A stretch of 26,934 nt of DNA from JBKPIY01 sp046730475 (GCA_046730475.1 JBKPIY010000027.1:1-26934), one strand, 5' to 3'. Counted from the first letter of the stretch, positions 20,789 through 26,934 are shown. Translations and numbers: made by a program. The notes: a model not told the origin generated them from the letters alone.

Positions 20789-21517
20789 TCAGCGCTCGGC
20801 GTATCCGGAATCGGGTGAGTGGTGCCTGGCTTTGCCGCCCTCGCCGCCGGGGCGGAGCTCCTCGGCGGGGATCACCCCCGGATAGAGGGCCGCCGTCCAG
20901 ATCGGGGCCTGGGCGGCGACGAGCTCCTCGGGGCTCCGATCCGCCCTCCCGAGAAAGATGTAGGAGAGCCTCTCGCTCATCCAGACGAGCGCCTCGGCGG
21001 TCGCCCGCCCGTCGAGCGCCGGCGGGATCAGTCCCGCCCGCTGCTCGGAGAGCACGTGGGCGGCGGTCGCGTCGACGAAGCGCTCGACGATCCCCCGCCA
21101 GGCCGCTCGCACCTCCTCGTCATAGGTCGAGACCTCGGTCGCGATCCGCAGCAGATCGGCGTTCTCGGCGTAGATCGCGACCACCCCCTCGAGGGCGACC
21201 CTGACCCGCTCCGCGGGCGAGCCCTCGCCGCTCCACCACCGGTCGGCCATCCCGTAGAGCTCACCCGCGACCTCCTCCAGCGCGGTGAGCAGGAGCTCGT
21301 GCTTGTCGGCGAAGTGCAGGTAGAAGGCGCTCCGTGAGACGCCCGCCCCCCGGGCGATCTCGTCGACGGTGAGATCGCGAAAGGGCGCCACCTCGGCCAG
21401 CTCCAGGGCGGAGCGAACGAGCGCCGCCCGCGCCTCGTCGCGGCGGCGCCGGCGAGCGAGGCGCTCCCCCGCGACGCGCGGCGCGGTCGTCTCTTCCCGG
21501 GTCCCCGCGGTGGCCAT
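20789..21517 (-). CDS. TetR family transcriptional regulator
   Basis: A 242-residue repressor. Residues about 28-75 form the HTH: ARAALVRSALELAEVAPFRD, then LTVDEIARGAGVSRSAFYLHFADKHELLL. The rest is the ligand-binding helical domain. The frame is open further upstream, but the ATG at 21517 lies 8 nt after TAGAAT and gives the normal N-terminus. It is divergent from the R2lox gene, and the 147-nt gap holds CTGAC/GTCAG repeats that could be its operator. In Mycobacterium tuberculosis the R2lox gene Rv0233 also has a TetR gene, Rv0232, beside it, so control of R2lox is likely. The ligand may be a fatty acid or acyl-CoA, which is not shown here. Confidence 0.9.
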   Translation of the reverse strand: MATAGTREETTAPRVAGERLARRRRRDEARAALVRSALELAEVAPFRDLTVDEIARGAGVSRSAFYLHFADKHELLLTALEEVAGELYGMADRWWSGEGSPAERVRVALEGVVAIYAENADLLRIATEVSTYDEEVRAAWRGIVERFVDATAAHVLSEQRAGLIPPALDGRATAEALVWMSERLSYIFLGRADRSPEELVAAQAPIWTAALYPGVIPAEELRPGGEGGKARHHSPDSGYAER

Positions 21518-21525
21518 TCGCCGCG

Positions 21526-21594
21526 ATTCTACCCCGTCGCTCGACGGAGTGTCTGACGGCTCGTCTGACGGTGTGTCAGGGCTGGTGATAGAGT
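21526..21594. promoter_or_regulatory. tetR/R2lox divergent control region with CTGAC boxes
   Basis: Minus strand: TAGAAT (21531-21526), with CAGACA 17 nt upstream, serves tetR. GTCTGACGG occurs twice, 12 nt apart (21551 and 21563), and the second CTGAC (21565-21569) forms an inverted repeat with GTCAG (21575-21579) across 5 nt. Plus strand: TAGAGT (21589-21594) is a candidate -10 for R2lox. Bound repressor would cover the tetR -35 and lie next to the R2lox promoter. Confidence 0.5.
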
Positions 21595-21606
21595 GCGCGC
21601 AGACCG

Positions 21607-21626
21607 CTCCCGACGAAGAACGGGAG
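21607..21626 (+). promoter_or_regulatory. Hairpin in the R2lox leader
   Basis: CTCCCG and CGGGAG pair perfectly around an 8-nt purine-rich loop, 24 nt upstream of the strong Shine-Dalgarno (GGAGGTGAT, 21650-21658). It does not sequester that site directly. Confidence 0.35.
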
Positions 21627-21664
21627 ATAGGCTCCGAACCCGAACGAGCGGAGGTGATGGGCGG

Positions 21665-22582
21665 ATGGCGGACACACTCGAGCAGCTCGCGCTCCAGGGC
21701 GATCCGGGGACGCTGCAGTCGGACGAACAGGCATCGAGGATCCGACTGCTCGACCCGCAGCAGCTGTACGAGCTGTGGGAGCGGCAGCACTGGCTCTCCC
21801 ACGAGATCAACTTCTCCCGGGACCGGAGCGACTGGAAGAACCTGACCCCCGACGAGCGCGACTGGTTCGTGTGGGGCCTCGCCTCTTTCTTCGTCGGCGA
21901 GGAGCGGGTCACCACCCAGTTCTCGGGACTGGTGATGGCCTACGAGGACGAGAGCGAGGAGGCGTTCCTCGCCACCCAGCAGGTCGACGAGGCCCGGCAC
22001 GCGCAATTCTTCGACCGCTTCTACCGCCAGGTGGTCGGGATCGACGACCCCACCTGGGAGCGGCGGCTGGGAAGGGTGCGAGCGGAGCTGAACGACGCCT
22101 TCATCGAGCTCTTCGACCGCGCTCTGGTCGAGGCGAACCAGCGGCTGGTGGCCGATCCGAGCGACATCGACGCCAAGATCGACTACTGCACCACCTACCA
22201 CATGGTGATCGAGGGAACCCTGGCCCTGACCGGCCAGTACTTCATCACCGACTACCTCGAGCGCAAGGGGCTTCTGCCCGGATTCGTGGAGGGATTCAAG
22301 AAGGTCGCCCGCGACGAGCACCGCCATGTCGCCTACGGGACCTGGTTCCTGAAGGAAAAGTGCGGCGCCGACGCGGCGGCCGGCGAGCGGATGCGGGCCC
22401 GGCTCCACGAGCTCCTCCCGATCGCGAGCGGGGTGCTGGTCCCCAAGGGAGCCGACCCTGAAAACTGGACCCTGCTCGACTACAGCTCCGAAGAGGTCAA
22501 CACCTTCGCCTTCAACGCCCTCTCCCGGCGGCTGAAGGCGATCGGGGTTCCGCTCGTCGCCGAGGGGGCCCCCGTCGGCTGA
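21665..22582 (+). CDS. R2-like ligand-binding oxidase (R2lox)
   Basis: A 305-residue ferritin-like Mn/Fe protein related to ribonucleotide reductase R2 but forming a separate oxidase group that binds a long-chain fatty acid. Metal ligands fall at the expected spacing: E79, E109-H112 (DEARH), E183, and E218-H221 (DEHRH). V82, three residues after E79, and Y178, five before E183, match the valine and tyrosine that form the ether crosslink in characterised R2lox. This is why it is not called NrdB; no nrdA is nearby. ATG has a near-perfect GGAGGTGAT 6 nt upstream. It is divergent from tetR and converges, 15 nt apart, on the three-repeat secreted protein. Confidence 0.92.
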   Translation: MADTLEQLALQGDPGTLQSDEQASRIRLLDPQQLYELWERQHWLSHEINFSRDRSDWKNLTPDERDWFVWGLASFFVGEERVTTQFSGLVMAYEDESEEAFLATQQVDEARHAQFFDRFYRQVVGIDDPTWERRLGRVRAELNDAFIELFDRALVEANQRLVADPSDIDAKIDYCTTYHMVIEGTLALTGQYFITDYLERKGLLPGFVEGFKKVARDEHRHVAYGTWFLKEKCGADAAAGERMRARLHELLPIASGVLVPKGADPENWTLLDYSSEEVNTFAFNALSRRLKAIGVPLVAEGAPVG

Positions 22583-22597
22583 CCCCACCGCCCGTCG

Positions 22598-23458
22598 TCA
22601 GCCGCAGTAGGCGACGGCCTGGTAGGAGCCCGTGGCGCTCCCCAGCTGGAGCGCCGACGCGCTCCACGCCCTCCCCACCCGGCGGGAGGTGTAGACCAGA
22701 GGGAGGAAACCGCCCGGCGCCACCGAGCCAGCGAACCAGCCGCCCGACAGCGCCCGGCGCCCGCCGGGGCACGGGGAGGTGGTCGCGGTGGCCAGCGAGA
22801 TCCCGGCGCTGGGCCCGAGGGCGGCCGTCCCGACCCGCTTGGCGAGGGGCTTGCGGCGCTTCCCCTTGACGCAGTAGGCGTAGGTGCTCGCGATCCTGGT
22901 GGGACCGGCCGAGTTGGCAAACGAGCTGAGCCACGCCCGCTTCGCGGACCGGGCGCTGGCGTAGACGATGGCGAACACGGCGGGAGCGGTCAGGTCCGGG
23001 GCCGAGACGCCGAAGCCCCCGGAGAGGAGCCTGGTGCCGCGGGGGCAGCGGGCCGCGAGGGCGGCGGTGGAGGCGCCCGGTAGCCGCCGCCGGGCGGGAA
23101 CCTCGAACGGCCTGCGCTTCATCTTCAGGCAGTAGGCGAAGGCGGTCAGCTTCGCCGGCTCGGGCGAGCCCTGCGCGTTGAGCCCGGCTGAGATCCTCCA
23201 GCTGCGGCCGGTGATCCGGCGGGACTCGTATGGAACGAAGACGACGCTCACCGGGTGAAGCTCGGCCGAGAACCCGCCCGCGATCGCCCTCGTCCGCTTC
23301 GGGCAGGTGGCGATCGCGCTCACCAGCTCCCCGTCCGCCTGGGCGATCGCTTCGCCGGTCCTCACCTTGACGCGGACGTGCTTTCCGGCGATCGCGCTCG
23401 AGGGGGTGATCACGGCGCCGGCGGCGAGGCAGGACGCGAGGACGGCGGGCCACCGCAT
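22598..23458 (-). CDS. Secreted protein with three cysteine-paired repeats
   Basis: A 286-residue exported protein with a signal peptide (hydrophobic about 4-18, cleavage likely after AIA at 22-24). The mature part is three tandem units of about 86-92 residues. Each opens with a Cys-Pro (C52, C138, C230) and a G-G-F/W turn (TRAIAGGF, TRLLSGGF, RRALSGGW). Each continues through a Tyr-containing strand and a Trp-Ser strand, and closes with AYC (C110, C196, C285). Spacing between the paired cysteines is 58, 58 and 55, so one disulfide per repeat is likely. I know no function for this family. The frame could start at TTG 23467, but ATG 23458 lies 7 nt after TATCTT. It follows the cupredoxin-like gene. 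Confidence 0.82.
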   Translation of the reverse strand: MRWPAVLASCLAAGAVITPSSAIAGKHVRVKVRTGEAIAQADGELVSAIATCPKRTRAIAGGFSAELHPVSVVFVPYESRRITGRSWRISAGLNAQGSPEPAKLTAFAYCLKMKRRPFEVPARRRLPGASTAALAARCPRGTRLLSGGFGVSAPDLTAPAVFAIVYASARSAKRAWLSSFANSAGPTRIASTYAYCVKGKRRKPLAKRVGTAALGPSAGISLATATTSPCPGGRRALSGGWFAGSVAPGGFLPLVYTSRRVGRAWSASALQLGSATGSYQAVAYCG

Positions 23459-23465
23459 CCCGGCC

Positions 23466-23471
23466 AAGATA
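23466..23471 (-). promoter_or_regulatory. Putative leaderless -10 box (TATCTT) of the three-repeat protein
   Basis: TATCTT on the minus strand ends 7 nt before the ATG at 23458; no Shine-Dalgarno is seen. It overlaps the alternative TTG start. Confidence 0.4.
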
Positions 23472-23484
23472 GTCGATTCGGCGC

Positions 23485-24243
23485 CTACTTCCCGGCGCGG
23501 GGCTTGCGGGGGGCGGGCACCGGGAGGCGGCGGAAGCCGAGGCCGCTGCCGGGGTTCGCGGCCACGTCGGTGAGCGATGCGGACACGGTCACCCGCAGCG
23601 TCCGCTTGCCATTTGCCCGAAGGTCGGCCGCCCGGTTCGCCAACCCTCGAGCCCTGGTCCTGGAGATCTTCAGGATGATCGAGCGAAGCCCCGGGACGGG
23701 ATAGGTCCGGTGGGCCCGGCCGAGGAGCACGCCCGCGCCACGGGCGACGATCGCGACGTCCACCGGCTCGACCGGATTGACCGTCAGGCTCAGCCGGCGG
23801 CGGCGGGTCAGGGTCGAGAGCGCCGCGGTCCTCACCTTGACCCCGGCGGTCGGAGGGGTCGAGTCAGGCGGCAGGGGACTCCCGTTCGAGGTCACGACCA
23901 GGCGCGAGGTCATCCCCGGGTAGGCGGGATCCGAGAACGGGTAGGTCCCCGTGGTCAGGAAGGGCGCCCGGTAAAGCAGCCGCATCTGGTTCCACCCGAT
24001 CACCGGCGCCTCGAAAACGGGCTCTCCCCCCTGCTCGAGGTCAGCGACGACGCTGTGCGAGAGGAACGGGTCGTGGTTGACGAACGTGACCAGATCGCCC
24101 TGGTCGACGGTGAACGTGTCAGAGGCGAACTCCTCGAAGAAGGTCGCCTCGACCTGCCTCACGGCGGCCGAGCCGGTGGACGGAGCGATCAGAGCCGCGC
24201 CGGACACAACCGCGGCCGCGAGCATCACAAGGCGGAGGCTCAT
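23485..24243 (-). CDS. Secreted cupredoxin-like protein with incomplete copper site
   Basis: A 252-residue exported protein: signal peptide to about residue 27 (SAA), a cupredoxin-type domain (30-118), then a Pro-rich linker and a basic beta-rich C-terminal domain (LTRRRRLSLTV, KRTLRVTVSASLTDVA). The cupredoxin part shows VDQGDLVTFVNHDPFLSHSVV with ligand-like H63, and GTYPFSDPAYPGM ending in M111. In blue copper proteins the second block reads YxYxCxxHPGM. Here the Cys and His positions are D105 and Y108, so a type 1 copper site is not expected. ATG has AGGAAGG 3 nt before. It follows sodA after 72 nt, separated by a strong hairpin. Confidence 0.8.
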   Translation of the reverse strand: MSLRLVMLAAAVVSGAALIAPSTGSAAVRQVEATFFEEFASDTFTVDQGDLVTFVNHDPFLSHSVVADLEQGGEPVFEAPVIGWNQMRLLYRAPFLTTGTYPFSDPAYPGMTSRLVVTSNGSPLPPDSTPPTAGVKVRTAALSTLTRRRRLSLTVNPVEPVDVAIVARGAGVLLGRAHRTYPVPGLRSIILKISRTRARGLANRAADLRANGKRTLRVTVSASLTDVAANPGSGLGFRRLPVPAPRKPRAGK

Positions 24244-24278
24244 CAGCCTTCCTAACAGGTGAGCGGGGCGCCGGTTTC

Positions 24279-24309
24279 GCCGCCCAGCGAAGGATGTTCG
24301 CCGGGCGGC
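24279..24309 (-). terminator. 13-bp hairpin downstream of sodA
   Basis: GCCGCCC and GGGCGGC (24279-24285, 24303-24309) enclose GCGAA/TTCGC and a 5-nt loop. On the minus strand RNA the one odd position is a G-U wobble, giving 13 continuous pairs, while on the plus strand it is an A-C mismatch; so the sodA transcript is the likely partner. No U-run follows, so it may terminate weakly or protect the sodA mRNA end. Confidence 0.6.
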
Positions 24310-24315
24310 CCTCGA

Positions 24316-24921
24316 TCACCCGGCGGCGGCGGCGAAGTGCTCTGCCGCCTTTCCCCAGTTGACCACGTTCCACCAGGCGTCGATGTAGTCGGGGCGCTTG
24401 TTCTGATACTTGAGGTAGTAGGCGTGCTCCCAGACGTCTACCCCGATGATCGGCGTCTGGCCGTCGGAGATCGGCGAGTCCTGGTTGGCGGTGGAGACGA
24501 TCGCCAGGCCGGACCCGTCGTGGACCAGCCACGCCCAGCCCGAGCCGAAGCGGTTGACGCCCGCGTCCTTGAGCTGGGTTTGGAATTCGGCGAAGGAGCC
24601 GAACGCCTCGTCGATCGCCGAGGCGAGGTCGCCCTCGGGCACGCCGCCCCCATCGGGGCTCATGATCTCCCAAAAGAAGGTGTGGTTTGAGTGCCCGCCG
24701 GCGTTGTTTCTGACCGGGGTCTCCTTGTCGCCGAGGCTGGACAGGTTCTGGAGCACCTCGTTCACCGGCTTGTCCGCCCACTCGATGCCCTCGAGGGCGG
24801 CGTTGGCCTTGTCGACGTAGGCCTGGTGGTGCTTGTCATGGTGCACGCGCATCGTCTGCTCGTCGATGTGCGGCTCGAGCGCGTTGTAGTCGTAGGGAAG
24901 GTCGGGAACCTCGTACGCCAT
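24316..24921 (-). CDS. sodA: Superoxide dismutase, Mn/Fe family (probably Mn)
   Basis: Converts superoxide to oxygen and hydrogen peroxide. The 201-residue protein has metal ligands H27, H80 (GGHSNHTFFW), D162 and H166 (DVWEHAYY). GGH before the second ligand and the glutamine Q147 in STANQDSP are features of the manganese type. No signal peptide, so cytoplasmic by sequence. The frame is open to 24951, but the ATG at 24921 has GGAG 6 nt upstream and is where the family starts. Promoter TAGATT (24959-24954) gives a leader of about 26 nt. It shares that site back to back with the VTT gene. Confidence 0.95.
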   Translation of the reverse strand: MAYEVPDLPYDYNALEPHIDEQTMRVHHDKHHQAYVDKANAALEGIEWADKPVNEVLQNLSSLGDKETPVRNNAGGHSNHTFFWEIMSPDGGGVPEGDLASAIDEAFGSFAEFQTQLKDAGVNRFGSGWAWLVHDGSGLAIVSTANQDSPISDGQTPIIGVDVWEHAYYLKYQNKRPDYIDAWWNVVNWGKAAEHFAAAAG

Positions 24922-24952
24922 CTGCTCTCCTTGGCTCGGATTTCGCAACACC

Positions 24953-24959
24953 TAATCTA
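24953..24959. promoter_or_regulatory. Overlapping divergent -10 boxes of sodA and the VTT gene
   Basis: The 7-mer TAATCTA contains TAATCT on the plus strand (24953-24958, 7 nt before the VTT GTG, with TTGGCT 16 nt upstream) and TAGATT on the minus strand (24959-24954, for sodA). Polymerase could probably occupy only one at a time. Confidence 0.55.
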
Positions 24960-24965
24960 TCCACC

Positions 24966-25688
24966 GTGAGCAGCGGGCCGCCCGGTGGAGGGACCTGGAC
25001 CGGCCTCGCCCTCGCGCTCGGCGGCACGCTCGCCGCGGTCGCGATCGCGTTCGCGATCCCGCCCCTGCGCCACGCCGTCGTCGACGCGATTCACGGGAAC
25101 ACCGCCGAGGTCCGCCACGACCTCCGGGAGCTCGGCGCTTCGGGGGCGGCGATGGTGATCGGGCTGCAGCTGATTCACACCGTGATCTGGTACCCGGCGG
25201 AGATCATCGACGCCGCCGCCGGCTTCGTCTATGGCTTCGGGGCGGCGTTCGCGCTGGTGATGGCGGGCTGGGTGGCCTCGGGGGTCCTCTCCTACTGGGT
25301 GGGAAGGCACGCGGCGCGGCCGCTCCTGTACACGATCGCCGGCGAGCGGCGCTTCCTCCGGGTCGAGCGCCTGATCCACCGCGGCGGCGTCACCTTCCTG
25401 CTCGCCGCCCGGCTGGTGCCGATCGTGCCCTTCACCCTCACCGGGCTGGTGGCGGGAGCGGCCCGAGTCCCCCTCGCGCGCTTCAGCTGGACCACCGCGG
25501 TCGGCTACGCCCCGATCACCGCCTACTTCGTATACGTCGGCAGCCGGCTTGAAGGCTTCTCGATCGAGGATCCGATCGTCTGGGCCGGCGCCGGCGGGCT
25601 GCTGCTGATGTTCCTCGCGGTTCGCTACCTCACCCCCCGGGCCTCCGAGCGCGAGGCCGCGAGGGAGGGCGAGCCTTCCGGACGCTAG
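24966..25688 (+). CDS. TVP38/TMEM64 family membrane protein (VTT domain)
   Basis: A 240-residue integral membrane protein of the DedA/VTT superfamily. Hydrophobic helices lie near 13-31, 60-77, 84-106, 144-165, 175-190 and 198-215. The VTT core includes EIIDAAAGFVYGFGAAFALVMAGW and ARLVPIVPFTLTGLVAGAARVPL with FSWTTAVGYAPITAYFVYVGS. Related proteins act as lipid scramblases or undecaprenyl-phosphate/phospholipid transporters, but the exact role is open. The GTG start lies 7 nt after TAATCT. The stop shares CTAG with the convergent patatin gene. Confidence 0.88.
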   Translation: MSSGPPGGGTWTGLALALGGTLAAVAIAFAIPPLRHAVVDAIHGNTAEVRHDLRELGASGAAMVIGLQLIHTVIWYPAEIIDAAAGFVYGFGAAFALVMAGWVASGVLSYWVGRHAARPLLYTIAGERRFLRVERLIHRGGVTFLLAARLVPIVPFTLTGLVAGAARVPLARFSWTTAVGYAPITAYFVYVGSRLEGFSIEDPIVWAGAGGLLLMFLAVRYLTPRASEREAAREGEPSGR

Positions 25689-26773
25689 GGAGGCGGGTCG
25701 GGCGGAATCGGTCCGCTGGCGATCAGGCGCCGCGCCAGTTCCTCGAGATCGCGCGCGCGATCGGCCAGGAGCCGGTCGGCGGCGTCCGAGAGCTCGGCGA
25801 GCGAGGCCTCGCCGGCGTCGTCGAGGCCGCGGGCCCGCAACAGCTTGGCCTGGAAGCGCCAGTAGCGCGGGCCACGTCCCATCCGCTCGGGGTCGGCGAC
25901 CGCCTGCCCCGGCACGTGATTGAGGAGGATCTCGGCCCAGTGATCGGCAGCGTCCGATTGGCCGTCGAGGATCGCCGACACGAGCGCCGGGTCGCCCTGG
26001 CGCGGCCACACCCAGCCGAGCCTACCCCAGCGCCGGACCCGGGATTGGGGCTGGCCGTGCTCGTGCTCGCCGGTGCCGAGCGAGACCACGAGGAGCTCCT
26101 CGGGCTCGAGCGCGGCGGGCTCGTCATCACGGCGCTTCAGGGACTCGACCACCGCCGCGACGGTCGGGTTGGCCGCGAACACGCCGCCGTCGATCAGCGC
26201 CTGCTCGCCGATCCCGTGGGAGGGGAGGTAGGTGGGCGCCGCGGAGGTGGCGAGGCCCGCGTCGACGATCGGGATGTTGCGGTCGCGTGACTCGCGCGCC
26301 CGCCAGCGCTTGAAGAAGCGGGGGCCGGGCTCGTGCATGTCGTAGGAGGTCACCACCACCTCCCGAAGCGCCTCGGCGAGCCCGGAGCCGCCGAGCCGTT
26401 CGCGCAGCGCGCGCTCGAGCCGGCTCGAGGAGTGCTTCGGGGCGATCCATCCCCACAGCGACAGGATCTGGTGCAGCCTGTCGCCGAAGACCCGGGGGCC
26501 GTCCTCGAGATAGAGCTTCACCAGCTCCTCGCCGGTCAGGCGCGGGCGCCCTGGGCGATTCGGGTCCGGCGCGGTGAGGCCGAGGGCGAGGAGACCGCCT
26601 GTCGAGGTCCCGGAGACCATATGGAAGCAGTCGGGCACCCGCCTCTCCTCCCCGGCCGCCGCGCTCATCAACGCCTCCAGTCGGGCGATCACCCGGGCGG
26701 GGATCAGCCCTCGGATGCCCCCGCCGTCGATCGAGAGGACGCGGAAGCGATCGGCCTGGGGCCCGTCCGCCAT
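25685..26773 (-). CDS. Patatin-like phospholipase
   Basis: A 362-residue lipid acyl hydrolase with a Ser-Asp dyad. The oxyanion segment is DGGGIRGL (16-23), the nucleophile S57 is in GTSTGG, and the catalytic aspartate D195 is in DGG. A predicted phospholipase A function follows. No signal peptide is present. The C-terminal ~80 residues are helical and charged. The CapV effectors of CBASS defence belong to this broad family, but no cyclase or CBASS partner is seen here and the upstream side ends in a tRNA, so housekeeping lipid turnover is at least as likely. The ATG shares its A with the stop of a 7-codon ORF (26796-26773), and there is no Shine-Dalgarno. Confidence 0.9.
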   Translation of the reverse strand: MADGPQADRFRVLSIDGGGIRGLIPARVIARLEALMSAAAGEERRVPDCFHMVSGTSTGGLLALGLTAPDPNRPGRPRLTGEELVKLYLEDGPRVFGDRLHQILSLWGWIAPKHSSSRLERALRERLGGSGLAEALREVVVTSYDMHEPGPRFFKRWRARESRDRNIPIVDAGLATSAAPTYLPSHGIGEQALIDGGVFAANPTVAAVVESLKRRDDEPAALEPEELLVVSLGTGEHEHGQPQSRVRRWGRLGWVWPRQGDPALVSAILDGQSDAADHWAEILLNHVPGQAVADPERMGRGPRYWRFQAKLLRARGLDDAGEASLAELSDAADRLLADRARDLEELARRLIASGPIPPDPPP

Positions 26774-26796
26774 CAGGGCTCGGGGTTGCCGGCCAT
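26773..26796 (-). CDS. Possible 7-codon leaderless leader ORF before the patatin gene
   Basis: ATG at 26796 opens MAGNPEP followed by TGA, which overlaps the patatin ATG as TGATG. TAGGTT (26809-26804) ends 7 nt before this ATG, the leaderless spacing found elsewhere. Ribosomes that end here could restart on patatin, which has no ribosome site of its own. Confidence 0.4.
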   Translation of the reverse strand: MAGNPEP

Positions 26797-26803
26797 CGCC
26801 TGG

Positions 26804-26809
26804 AACCTA
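26804..26809 (-). promoter_or_regulatory. Putative -10 box for the patatin transcript (TAGGTT)
   Basis: TAGGTT on the minus strand ends 7 nt before the micro-ORF ATG at 26796 and 30 nt before the patatin ATG. Confidence 0.45.
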
Positions 26810-26843
26810 CTGCCCCGGACGAGCCGATCCCACCCCTCGCCTC

Positions 26844-26849
26844 TATCCT
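26844..26849 (+). promoter_or_regulatory. Putative -10 box of tRNA-Pro (TATCCT)
   Basis: TATCCT ends 9 nt before the first base of the tRNA. No convincing -35 is visible. Confidence 0.4.
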
Positions 26850-26858
26850 AGGTCCCCT

Positions 26859-26932
26859 CGGGGCGTGGCGCAGCCTGGTAGCGCGCACCGTTCGGGTCGG
26901 TGAGGTCCCCGGTTCAAATCCGGGCGCCCCGA
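26859..26932 (+). tRNA. tRNA-Pro (anticodon CGG)
   Basis: A complete 74-nt cloverleaf can be drawn: acceptor CGGGGCG/CGCCCCG with discriminator A; D-stem GCGC/GCGC; anticodon stem CACCG/CGGTG with loop TTCGGGT; T-stem CCCGG/CCGGG with loop TTCAAAT. Anticodon CGG (26893-26895) reads CCG. The C1-G72 pair and the GCAGCCTGGTAGCGC D-arm are typical of bacterial proline tRNAs. CCA is not encoded in the two bases visible after A. Only 2 nt remain in the window downstream. Confidence 0.96.
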
Positions 26933-26934
26933 TT

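Noticed and set aside
21665..22582. Ribonucleotide reductase small subunit (NrdB/NrdF)
   Set aside because: The valine and tyrosine of the R2lox crosslink are at the right spacing and no nrdA is nearby.
25685..26773. CapV effector of a CBASS defence system
   Set aside because: No cyclase, Cap2/Cap3-type or other CBASS gene in the window; motifs are shared by all patatins.
1..26934. CRISPR arrays, insertion sequences, prophage genes or rRNA
   Set aside because: No regularly spaced repeats, transposase, integrase or phage motifs, and no rRNA sequence were seen.

Overview
The window is about 27 kb of chromosome from a high-GC bacterium. Genes are densely packed on both strands, and GTG and TTG starts are common. 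Gene content (lone Mn-type SOD, R2lox oxidase beside a TetR regulator, DUF4349 anti-sigma candidate, TVP38/VTT membrane protein, RpoD-like sigma factor with a changed -35 helix) and the overall style suggest a deep-branching actinobacterium, most likely class Thermoleophilia (Solirubrobacterales/Gaiellales). That placement is inference. No phage, transposase, CRISPR array or rRNA is visible; the only RNA gene is tRNA-Pro(CGG) at the right edge.

Layout. 1-2.6 kb: glpK and a PlsC-type acyltransferase on the minus strand (glycerol to phospholipid), flanked by two inverted copies of a ~97-nt dispersed repeat with a hairpin core. 2.6-5.4 kb: a free-standing biotinyl domain, an enoyl-CoA hydratase, a sigma-70 factor and a MmcQ/YjbR protein. 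5.3-6.4 kb: secreted GH3 hydrolase. 6.5-13.3 kb: biotin locus bioB-bioF, bioD, bioA, interrupted by an opposite-strand marR-MFS pair. 13.3-15.5 kb: ECF sigma factor, overlapping DUF4349 membrane protein (putative anti-sigma) and a GNAT acetyltransferase. 15.6-19 kb: small ABM-like protein, rubredoxin, Nudix hydrolase, a decayed PD40/TolB-like propeller pseudogene, a flavin split-barrel protein and a hypothetical protein. 19-22.6 kb: Fe-dependent alcohol dehydrogenase, SCP2-like protein, and a TetR regulator divergent from an R2lox Mn/Fe oxidase. 22.6-26.9 kb: a secreted three-repeat cysteine protein, a cupredoxin-like secreted protein, Mn-SOD, VTT membrane protein, patatin phospholipase and tRNA-Pro.

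Regulation. A consistent pattern emerges by eye: a hexamer TAnnnT, usually TAGnnT, lies 6-9 nt before the start codon of about ten genes that have no Shine-Dalgarno sequence. This is what leaderless transcription would look like, and it was used to choose starts for glpK, the ADH, tetR, rubredoxin and others. Genes with a leader (bioB, sodA, SCP2, R2lox) carry the same hexamer further upstream plus a clear GGAG-type site. Other regulatory structure includes a perfect TGTGA-N6-TCACA palindrome between marR and bioA, repeated CTGAC/GTCAG boxes between tetR and R2lox, a 13-bp hairpin downstream of sodA, and overlapping divergent -10 boxes between sodA and the VTT gene.

The strongest candidate for something undescribed is the ~97-nt repeat: its two copies differ mostly by isolated substitutions, and one stem pair is changed on both sides (G-C to C-G), so folding appears to have been selected.
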